In this document: in pieces, positions 48,478 to 54,871 of the stretch
How positions within the stretch are numbered: the first letter of the stretch is position 1
How the letters are laid out: the number at the start of each line of letters is the position of its first letter
NCBI GenBank assembly: GCA_964387025.1
Contig: CAYLUZ010000006.1
Coordinates: 264,814 to 328,813, forward strand
Reading direction: 5' to 3'
Source: PNON01 sp964387025
GTDB taxonomy: Bacteria > Chloroflexota > Anaerolineae > Anaerolineales > Anaerolineaceae
Length of the DNA stretch: 64,000 bases
Translations under genes and position numbers: made by a program
The notes under the pieces: generated by a model
Seen by the model: only the letters and a program-made list of their open reading frames with translations
Told to the model about the DNA's origin: nothing
Databases searched by the model: none

Positions 48478-48501
48478 CTATCAGAACACTTGTGCTATAA
48501 T
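48474..48501 (+). promoter_or_regulatory. recA promoter with LexA-like element in the spacer
   Basis: TTGACT (48474-48479) and TATAAT (48496-48501) are 16 bp apart, a near-consensus pair overlapping the stop of the upstream gene. Inside the spacer is GAACACTTGTGC (48484-48495), which differs by one base from the Gram-positive SOS box GAACN4GTTC. The promoter call is strong; binding by LexA is a guess from position and similarity. Confidence 0.7.
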
Positions 48502-48548
48502 TATATTTGAATTTATATATCAAATCATGCAATTAGACGGAGAGAGAG

Positions 48549-49640
48549 ATGGCTAAAAAGACGCTCAACCAACCCCTTCCAGTTGTATCATCCAATATGG
48601 ATGATGCGAAGAAAGCAGTACTTGACAAGGCATTATCCGATATTGTGAAACGGTACGGCGAAGGATCTATCATGCGGCTGGGCGAAGCTCACCAGATGAC
48701 AGTTGAATTCATCCCAACAGGTTCCCTCTCCCTGGATATCGCGCTTGGGATTGGTGGGATTCCCCGCGGCAGGGTCACCGAAATCTTCGGTCCCGAGTCC
48801 TCCGGGAAAACAACTGTCTGTCAGCATATTGTCGCCGAAGCTCAGAAGGCGGGCGGAACCGCAGCATACATTGACATGGAACACGCACTCGATCCTGCTT
48901 ATGCCCAAAAATGCGGTGTAAATGTAGAGAATTTGCTCATCTCTCAACCGGATACTGGTGAACAAGCGCTTGAGATCGCTGAGACATTGGTCCGCTCTGG
49001 CGCCGTGGATGTTGTGGTGATTGATTCAGTTGCCGCACTGGTTCCCCGGGCAGAGATCGAAGGGGATATGGGCGATGCCAGTATGGGTATGCAAGCCCGG
49101 TTAATGTCCCAGGCGCTGCGCAAACTTTCCGGTATCATCTCACAGACAAAGACCGCGGTCGTCTTTACCAACCAGCTCCGCCAGAAGATCGGCATCATGT
49201 TCGGCAACCCTGAAACCACCCCAGGCGGCCTGGCACTGAAATTCTATGCCTCCGTCCGGTTGGATACCCGCCGTATCCAGGCCATCAAATCCGGGGCAGA
49301 GATCACCGGCAGCCGTGTGCGCGTTCGGGTGGTCAAGAACAAAGTTGCCGCCCCATTCCGCACCGCGGAATTTGACATCATGTATAACGAGGGTATCTCC
49401 AAGGTGGGTGATATCATCGATCTGGGCACCCAGTTGGAGATCGTCACCAAACGCGGCGCTTTCTACTCCTATGGCGATGTCCGTCTCGGGCAGGGCCGCG
49501 AAAACTCAAAGGAGTTCCTCAGCCAGAATATGGAATTGTGCAATGAGATCGAACTGGCAGTACGGGAACGTGCTTTGGGCGGCGATCTGCCAATGCCATT
49601 CACATCCAGCCCGGATGACGGCAGCGTCTCAGACGATTGA
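48549..49640 (+). CDS. recA: Recombinase RecA
   Basis: RecA forms filaments on single-stranded DNA for strand exchange and SOS induction. The 363-residue length is normal. The Walker A is GPESSGKTT (about residues 80-88), with VVVIDSVAAL and the L2-region GGLALKFYASVRLD. No intein interrupts it. G+C rises sharply from about position 48740 on. A GGAGAG site precedes the ATG. The lipoprotein gene follows by 17 bp. Confidence 0.98.
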   Translation: MAKKTLNQPLPVVSSNMDDAKKAVLDKALSDIVKRYGEGSIMRLGEAHQMTVEFIPTGSLSLDIALGIGGIPRGRVTEIFGPESSGKTTVCQHIVAEAQKAGGTAAYIDMEHALDPAYAQKCGVNVENLLISQPDTGEQALEIAETLVRSGAVDVVVIDSVAALVPRAEIEGDMGDASMGMQARLMSQALRKLSGIISQTKTAVVFTNQLRQKIGIMFGNPETTPGGLALKFYASVRLDTRRIQAIKSGAEITGSRVRVRVVKNKVAAPFRTAEFDIMYNEGISKVGDIIDLGTQLEIVTKRGAFYSYGDVRLGQGRENSKEFLSQNMELCNEIELAVRERALGGDLPMPFTSSPDDGSVSDD

Positions 49641-49657
49641 TATCAACAGAAATAGTC

Positions 49658-50173
49658 ATGCATCCATACTCATTAGATCATAAAGCCCGGGTACTCACAC
49701 TGGTGGTTTGCCTGTTCCTGGCAGGCTGCCAGAGGAGTACTGCCAAAACAGCGGTTGCCGGGTTTATTCCACCGACTGAAATCCCGATACCAACCAAAAC
49801 AGTTGTTGCGGTCACTTCCAATCCCACTCCCCAGGTCAATTGTGTGGATGTCTTATCTTTTTCGGATGACATCACCATCCCGGACGGGACTGTCGTCAAA
49901 CCGGGGGAAGAGCTGGAAAAAAAATGGCAGGTGCGGAACAATGGCACCTGTGATTGGACGGATAAATACACTCTGCGTATCATCGCAGGAGACCCGCTCG
50001 GCTCACCAGACAGCCAACCGTTGTACCCGGCCCGGTCGGGAAGCGTTGCCCCGATCCGCATGATCCTCAAAGCACCGGAAACTCCCGGAGGTTATCGCAC
50101 TGCCTGGCAGGCATTCAATGCGGCTGGCAAAGCATTCGGGGATGTGATCTATATTGATATTGTTGTTCAATAA
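49658..50173 (+). CDS. Lipoprotein with NBR1-Ig-like domain
   Basis: This 171-residue lipoprotein has the signal MHPYSLDHKARVLTLVVCLF and lipobox LAGC, then a Pro/Thr spacer. The C-terminal domain (about residues 65-171) resembles the Ig-like domain of NBR1: IPDGTVVKPGEELEKKWQVRNNGTCDWTD contains the usual KxWxxxNxGxxxW pattern. Such lipoproteins are common in Anaerolineae; their role is unknown, probably binding at the surface. The start is the ATG at 49658; a TTG overlapping the recA stop is less likely. Confidence 0.86.
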   Translation: MHPYSLDHKARVLTLVVCLFLAGCQRSTAKTAVAGFIPPTEIPIPTKTVVAVTSNPTPQVNCVDVLSFSDDITIPDGTVVKPGEELEKKWQVRNNGTCDWTDKYTLRIIAGDPLGSPDSQPLYPARSGSVAPIRMILKAPETPGGYRTAWQAFNAAGKAFGDVIYIDIVVQ

Positions 50174-50199
50174 CATCCATTAATAAACCAATTAAAAAT

Positions 50200-50232
50200 A
50201 AACCTGCCGCAGAGCAATTCTGCGGCAGGTGT
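50200..50232. terminator. Terminator between convergent genes
   Basis: ACCTGCCGCAGA (50202-50213) pairs with TCTGCGGCAGGT (50219-50230) around a 5-nt loop. Leftward it is followed by a T-rich tract (TTATTTTTAA), so it ends ahcY best; rightward only GTGTT follows. Confidence 0.85.
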
Positions 50233-50254
50233 GTTAATAATGATACGGGCCGGT

Positions 50255-51514
50255 TTAGGTGCCCTCTTCCCAGGAATTCAGATATTTCGTCTGTTCTTCA
50301 GTCAGAATATCAACTTTGATACCCATGGCTTCCAGTTTCAGGCGGGCGATTTCACGGTCGATCACATCCGGCACGGAATAAACTTTCTTTTCCAGTTTGG
50401 AGGCGTTCTTGAGCATGTATTCTGCGGAGAGTGCCTGGTTGGCAAATGACATATCCATGACGCTGGCGGGGTGACCCTCAGCGGAAGCCAGGTTGATCAG
50501 GCGGCCTTCGCCCAGGATATGCAGCTCGCGGCCATCTTTCAAGGTGTAGCGCTCAACAAATGGACGGACGAGGCTTTTCTTGACAGCCATGGCTTCAAGA
50601 GCGGGGATATTGATCTCGACGTTGAAATGGCCGGAATTGGCAACGATCGCTCCGTCTTTCATCACTTCGAAATGACGTTTATCGACCACGTTCAAATCGC
50701 CGGTAACGGTGACAAAAATATCACCAATCTTGGCTGCTTCGATCATGGGCATGACCCGGAAGCCATCCATCACTGCTTCGAGGGCAACCAGCGGGTCAAT
50801 CTCGGTCACGATGACGTTGGAGCCCATACCGCGGGCTTTATTGGCCAGACCACGACCGCACCAGCCATATCCGGCAACCACGAAGGTCTTGCCGGCCAGC
50901 AGCATATTCGTCGCGCGGACGATACCGTCAAGGGTGGATTGACCGGTGCCATATCGGTTATCAAAGAAGTGCTTGGTCATGGCATCGTTGACTGCGATGA
51001 TCGGGAAGTTCAAAACGCCATCGGCAGCCATGGCACGCAGGCGAATGACGCCGGTGGTTGTTTCTTCCGTACCACCGATAACACCCGATAGTACTTCGCG
51101 GCGGTCCTTGCCGATGGTACTGACCAGGTCAGCGCCATCGTCCATGGTGATGTGAGGTTTGTGGTCGATAGCGGCATTCAGATGCTTGTAATAGGTGACG
51201 TTGTCTTCGCCTTTGATGGCATACACCGGGATCTCATCGCGTTGGACGAGAGAAGCAGCCACATCATCCTGGGTCGAGAGGGGATTGGAAGCGGTCAGGA
51301 CGACATCTGCGCCACCAGCCTGCAAGGTTTTCATCAGGTTGGCTGTTTCTGCGGTGACATGCAAACAAGCAGACATGCGGATGCCCTTGAATGGTTTTTC
51401 CTTCGCAAAACGTTCAGATATCTGGCGCAATACAGGCATTTCACGTTCTGCCCAATCGATGCGCCGGTGTCCGCCTTCTGCGAGGCTTAAATCTTTAATG
51501 TGTGAATTTGACAT
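50255..51514 (-). CDS. ahcY: Adenosylhomocysteinase
   Basis: This NAD-dependent enzyme of 419 residues splits S-adenosylhomocysteine into adenosine and homocysteine, removing the product that inhibits methyltransferases. Seen marks are DVVLTASNPLSTQDD near the substrate site, FDNRYGTGQSTLDGI, the NAD-binding VAGYGWCGRGLANKARGMG and the C-terminal HPASVMDMSFANQ. The length fits the bacterial/archaeal form without the 40-residue insert. It follows adoK by 15 bp in the same operon. Third positions are strongly G/C, as in recA. Confidence 0.97.
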   Translation of the reverse strand: MSNSHIKDLSLAEGGHRRIDWAEREMPVLRQISERFAKEKPFKGIRMSACLHVTAETANLMKTLQAGGADVVLTASNPLSTQDDVAASLVQRDEIPVYAIKGEDNVTYYKHLNAAIDHKPHITMDDGADLVSTIGKDRREVLSGVIGGTEETTTGVIRLRAMAADGVLNFPIIAVNDAMTKHFFDNRYGTGQSTLDGIVRATNMLLAGKTFVVAGYGWCGRGLANKARGMGSNVIVTEIDPLVALEAVMDGFRVMPMIEAAKIGDIFVTVTGDLNVVDKRHFEVMKDGAIVANSGHFNVEINIPALEAMAVKKSLVRPFVERYTLKDGRELHILGEGRLINLASAEGHPASVMDMSFANQALSAEYMLKNASKLEKKVYSVPDVIDREIARLKLEAMGIKVDILTEEQTKYLNSWEEGT

Positions 51515-51529
51515 TATTTTCTCCGTATC

Positions 51530-52498
51530 CTATTGATTTTCTGATAGTAAACAATTCAATGTACCATGGTCATCAAAGACCTCGCGGTAGCGATTAATAA
51601 ACTGCTCTATTGTATAAAAATGGTTCTGCGGACCTCGCTGCTCGAGGCAGTAGGCGGCCGCTAAAGAACCCATTTGCCCGCATGTGACCCAATCCATGCC
51701 GCAGCGATAACCGGTCAGAAAGCCACCGCGGAATGCATCACCCACACCGGTCGGGTCAGAGATCTGATCGGTCGGGAAGGCTTCGATCTGGTGCTGTCTG
51801 CCATCTGTGTAAACTGTCGCACCTTTGGCTCCCAGGGTGACGACCATGAACTTGACGCTGTTCAATATCTCGGCTTCGGTCAGTTGGGTGGAACGCAGGA
51901 GCAGCTCATATTCGTACTCATTGACAAAGAGAGATTCTGCACCCAGGACACCCTCACGAACGACCTGTCCATCCAGGCGGACGATCTGCTGGCTGGGATC
52001 ATACAAGTACGGGATGCCGGCGGCCAAACATTCGCGCGGGTAGGCCTGCATGGCGGTAGGGTCATTGGGTGAAACCACCACCAGGTCTGGTCTGCTGCCT
52101 GGAAGTTCGGTCACTTTCAATTCAGCAGCATATGCCATTGCCCCAGTGTAGAAACTCGCTATCTGAGCATTCGACAGATCGGTATTGGCGAAGAATGATG
52201 CTGTATAAGTGCCGGGAATGACCTTTACCCCGCTTGTATCTATGTTGTTGGATTCCAACCATTCACGATAATCAGTAAAATCTTCACCGACGGTAGCCAG
52301 GAGGATGGGTTTGGCACCCAACAATGCTAGAGTATAGGCAATATTCGGAGCCACACCACCGCGCTGCTTGACCATGGCATCCACCAGAAAGGAGAGGCTT
52401 ATGCTGTCCAACCGGTCTGCCAGAATATGATCTTTGAAATAGCCGGGAAAGGACATCAGGTAGTCATATGCCACAGAACCGGTGCAAACGATCTTCAT
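51530..52498 (-). CDS. PfkB-family kinase, probably adenosine kinase
   Basis: This 322-residue ribokinase-fold enzyme has a PfkB C-terminal signature reading DPTGVGDAFRGGFLTGY, with the catalytic Asp, and an N-terminal half with GGVAPNIAYTLALLG. The PfkB fold alone does not fix the substrate. It lies 15 bp upstream of ahcY, whose product is adenosine, so adenosine kinase (adenosine to AMP) is the likely role. A ribokinase or another nucleoside kinase is the alternative. Confidence 0.87.
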   Translation of the reverse strand: MKIVCTGSVAYDYLMSFPGYFKDHILADRLDSISLSFLVDAMVKQRGGVAPNIAYTLALLGAKPILLATVGEDFTDYREWLESNNIDTSGVKVIPGTYTASFFANTDLSNAQIASFYTGAMAYAAELKVTELPGSRPDLVVVSPNDPTAMQAYPRECLAAGIPYLYDPSQQIVRLDGQVVREGVLGAESLFVNEYEYELLLRSTQLTEAEILNSVKFMVVTLGAKGATVYTDGRQHQIEAFPTDQISDPTGVGDAFRGGFLTGYRCGMDWVTCGQMGSLAAAYCLEQRGPQNHFYTIEQFINRYREVFDDHGTLNCLLSENQ

Positions 52499-52530
52499 GT
52501 CTTTGTTTCTCCCTCATGGAACAAGGAATA

Positions 52531-52565
52531 TGCGACTCAAAAACGCTCTCGACAGAGAGCGTCGC
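52531..52565 (-). promoter_or_regulatory. Hairpin leader of the adoK-ahcY operon
   Basis: Read on the minus strand, ACGCTCTC and GAGAGCGT form an 8-bp stem with a UGUC loop followed by TTTT. GCGAC and GTCGC further out can form a second stem that competes for its first bases. The structure starts at the predicted 5' end of the transcript. It could be a transcription attenuator or an RNA-stabilising hairpin; it does not match the SAH or SAM riboswitch patterns I know. Confidence 0.5.
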
Positions 52566-52572
52566 GAGGCAA

Positions 52573-52601
52573 AGTATAACCTGTGACGGGGTCTTTGTCA
52601 A
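52573..52601 (-). promoter_or_regulatory. Promoter of adoK-ahcY
   Basis: On the minus strand a perfect TTGACA (52601-52596) and TATACT (52578-52573) are 17 bp apart. Transcription would begin near 52566, at the base of the leader hairpin, about 68 nt before the ATG. Confidence 0.8.
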
Positions 52602-52700
52602 AAGAAATGATATTGCTTTTCGCTGCATCCCACCAAAAGCCAGGGTGTAAGCCTACTAAGCGATTCCTTTTCACTAATTACTATTCTCCATTCTCTCCCC

Positions 52701-52752
52701 CTCCTACCTCCCCCAAATGCCTATGACAATTTGGGGGAAGGTTGGGTGGGAG
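52701..52752. repeat. Palindromic intergenic element
   Basis: TCCCCCAAAT (52709-52718) is perfectly complementary to ATTTGGGGGA (52729-52738) around a 10-nt loop, with further imperfect pairing of C/T-rich and G-rich flanks. It has no T-run and lies upstream of both divergent promoters. It looks like a dispersed palindromic repeat; no second copy is obvious in this window. Confidence 0.5.
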
Positions 52753-52815
52753 CCACTCTGTTCTCGCCGGATTACGCACAGAACACGTCTTGCCAACTAT
52801 TTTTTATTGCTGTAC

Positions 52816-52826
52816 TGCTATATAAT
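52816..52826 (+). promoter_or_regulatory. Extended -10 promoter of the SPFH gene
   Basis: TGC directly before TATATAAT gives an extended -10 box. No clear -35 is found at the right distance. The ribosome site GGAGG lies about 55 bp downstream. Confidence 0.4.
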
Positions 52827-52894
52827 TCCATTATCATTTGGGGAGAAACTTGAAAACCCCCTGGCAAAACAATAATATATGGAGGAAATCGTTG

Positions 52895-54016
52895 ATGAAA
52901 CCCGTAGATCGAATCATAAATAAAGTCAATATGCCTTTTGCTCAACCAAAAAGGTGGGGAATAGCAATAATTCTATTGGTTATCGTAGTTTTATTGGGAA
53001 TCCTTAGTGAACCGCATTGGTACCTGTTTAAAAGGGTCGATCCGGACCAAATAGGGATCAAGACCCGGGGCGGAAAGATCGTCGGGATTGTTCCGGCAGG
53101 AGTCTACAGTGACGTTGGCCTGTTTGTTGACCTCCAAACCTACTCCACCTTATCATACCAATTCACTACTGAAGACCCCGAAGTGATCACACAGGACAAT
53201 CAACGCCTGGGAGTAACAGTGAGTGGATCTGCGTTCAGGCCGTACTTTTCCATGAGTGAGGGTGATATTATTAACCTGTGGATAAAATATCGCAGCATCT
53301 TTACCAATGACCAGTCACTGCAATCTGTTTTGAATGACCTGTCCACACAATCCATGAAAGTCTGCGTGGGGAATAAACCATTCCGAGAATCTGTTATCGG
53401 GTCTGAGCGTGATTCTTTAAGGACCTGCATTGACGAAGAACTTAATCGCCTGAGTAAAAACTATGGGCTTACCGTAACGAATGTTACCGTGCCAAATGTT
53501 GCACTTTCCCCGGAAGTACAGGCTCTGCTTGATTCGATAACAAAGAGCCGGCTGGAAACCGAAAAAGCTGCCCAGGACAAGCTCAAGGCTGATGCTGAAG
53601 GTTTGGCCCGAAAAGCCGAACAGGAAGCCAACATCAGGGTCGAACAGTCAAAAATCCAGGAGGAAACCCGTCAGCAGATCATTCTGGCTCAGTTAAATGA
53701 AGAAAAATTAAAGGCGCAATTAAAGGTCATCGAAGCGGATAAAGCGAACTCGTTACTTTCCGCGCAAAAAGACCTGGAGATCAATACAGCCATGTCACTT
53801 GCAGCTTCTGAGAGAGCGAAAGCCGATCTTGCAAAAGATCTTGCCCAGGCAGCCATCTACACCAATAACCCAGTCTATGCGGCGTATATGATGGCACTGG
53901 TCAATGCGTCGGCTATTAAAGAATCTGATAAATTCATATTCACGCCTGAAGGTGTTTTCCCGCAGCTTGTATTTGGCAGTGATGGGCTGTTCTCAACGGT
54001 ACCAGTTCCAAAGTAG
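52895..54016 (+). CDS. SPFH/Band 7 membrane protein
   Basis: This 373-residue protein has one N-terminal TM (about residues 21-38), a Band 7 domain (about 45-215; VDPDQIGIKTRGGKIVG at the start) and a long Ala/Glu/Lys-rich coiled coil (about 215-310). This is the layout of prohibitin/flotillin-like scaffolds that form membrane microdomains. I start it at the ATG at 52895 with GGAGG at 9 nt; a TTG 19 codons earlier lacks support. No NfeD or protease partner is adjacent. A perfect terminator palindrome follows. Confidence 0.9.
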   Translation: MKPVDRIINKVNMPFAQPKRWGIAIILLVIVVLLGILSEPHWYLFKRVDPDQIGIKTRGGKIVGIVPAGVYSDVGLFVDLQTYSTLSYQFTTEDPEVITQDNQRLGVTVSGSAFRPYFSMSEGDIINLWIKYRSIFTNDQSLQSVLNDLSTQSMKVCVGNKPFRESVIGSERDSLRTCIDEELNRLSKNYGLTVTNVTVPNVALSPEVQALLDSITKSRLETEKAAQDKLKADAEGLARKAEQEANIRVEQSKIQEETRQQIILAQLNEEKLKAQLKVIEADKANSLLSAQKDLEINTAMSLAASERAKADLAKDLAQAAIYTNNPVYAAYMMALVNASAIKESDKFIFTPEGVFPQLVFGSDGLFSTVPVPK

Positions 54017-54038
54017 GAAATTGTTTTTAGCATACTAG

Positions 54039-54075
54039 AGCGGATAGGTAAATTTACCTATCCGCTTTTTATTTG
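54039..54075 (+). terminator. Intrinsic terminator after the SPFH gene
   Basis: AGCGGATAGGTAAA (54039-54052) and TTTACCTATCCGCT (54053-54066) form a perfect 28-bp palindrome followed by TTTTATTTG. The hairpin would have a minimal AATT loop. Confidence 0.9.
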
Positions 54076-54182
54076 ATTTTTTTAGGGGAGACCAAACGGT
54101 CAAAGACACACGCGCGTTGGGCTCCCTCTCCGCTGGACCTCGGGGATGCAACACAAATACTGGAGCAAAAAACATATATGGT

Positions 54183-54755
54183 TTATTTCATCATACTCAG
54201 AAGCTTTTTCACCATATCTCCCTGCATCAAGGTATATTGCAATGAGACTAATTTTTCTTCAGGAAAATTCAGATTTTGTTGAAATATGTAAATTAAAATA
54301 CCTATCATCCCTGAAAGAATATATTCAAGCATTAAATCAATTTCTTCAAGATCAATATTCCCTTTTTTTTCTAATGCTTGGATAATCGAGGTCTTGAGGC
54401 TGTTTTTTAGTTTGCGCTGAAAGGCTGGATCTCCATTATCCCCTAACAAGTGATTGTAGTATTTATATTTTCCCTGATAAAGCGCCATAAAAGAATTAAT
54501 AAATGTGGGAGGATTTGTGCTTACATCAATAAAAGGAGGCAATTCATCCAAGGTAGGTAAAGATTGGTTTTCTATTACCTCCAGCACTTCATATATATCC
54601 TGAAAATACTCGTAAAAAGTTCCCCGATTGTATCCCGATTTGCTGGTAATTTCTTTTACTGTGATTTTATCAATACGCTTTGTCAAGTAAATTGACCAAA
54701 ATGCCTCTATGAGGTTTTGTTTTGTTTGTTCAGTTATTTCTGCTTGTTTGCGCAT
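54183..54755 (-). CDS. TetR/AcrR-family transcriptional regulator
   Basis: This 190-residue protein has an N-terminal helix-turn-helix (about residues 10-56): KQNLIEAFWSIYLTKRIDKI, then VKEITSKSGYNRGTFYEYF, which fits the TetR pattern. The C-terminal ligand-binding part is helical and not assignable. Its gene is divergent from the RPH-like gene with 116 bp between, and a perfect palindrome lies in the overlapping promoters. It is A+T richer than its surroundings. By context it represses the phosphotransferase-efflux operon until a ligand binds. Confidence 0.9.
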   Translation of the reverse strand: MRKQAEITEQTKQNLIEAFWSIYLTKRIDKITVKEITSKSGYNRGTFYEYFQDIYEVLEVIENQSLPTLDELPPFIDVSTNPPTFINSFMALYQGKYKYYNHLLGDNGDPAFQRKLKNSLKTSIIQALEKKGNIDLEEIDLMLEYILSGMIGILIYIFQQNLNFPEEKLVSLQYTLMQGDMVKKLLSMMK

Positions 54756-54797
54756 AAAAATTCCTCAATAATCCGACATTTTGCTCATTATTGTTGG

Positions 54798-54826
54798 TTG
54801 ATAATCTACATACCTTTTGATATATT
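54798..54826 (+). promoter_or_regulatory. Promoter of the RPH-like/MFS operon
   Basis: TTGATA (54798-54803) and TATATT (54821-54826) are 17 bp apart. The gene's ATG is 45 bp further on, with an ACGGAG ribosome site. Confidence 0.55.
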
Positions 54827-54828
54827 AT

Positions 54829-54840
54829 ACAACATGTTGT
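54829..54840. promoter_or_regulatory. Candidate TetR operator
   Basis: ACAACATGTTGT is a perfect 12-bp palindrome, extended to ATAC and GTAT on its flanks. It lies directly after the rightward -10 box and overlaps a leftward TATAAT (54829-54824) that could serve the tetR gene. A regulator bound here could block both promoters. Confidence 0.55.
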
Positions 54841-54871
54841 TGGGTATTATATCAAGAACGGAGATAAATCA

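Larger units (their letters stand above)
52499..52894. other. 396-bp intergenic region with divergent promoters and a palindrome
   Basis: This gap lies between adoK and the SPFH gene. From the left it holds the adoK leader hairpin, the adoK promoter, a palindromic element (52701-52752), an extended -10 box for the rightward gene and its ribosome site. No coding frame in it looks real. Confidence 0.7.

Noticed and set aside
50471..51091. 206-codon open frame on the plus strand
   Set aside because: It is antisense to ahcY, which is certain; long antisense frames are expected in its G+C-rich codon usage. No ribosome site or family match.
52499..52601. Known SAH or SAM riboswitch upstream of adoK-ahcY
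   Set aside because: The leader is too short (about 68 nt) and lacks the conserved core of either class; only a generic hairpin can be supported.
54073..54282. Small plus-strand frame after the SPFH terminator
   Set aside because: It runs into the TetR gene from the other side, lacks a ribosome site and has no similarity I can see.
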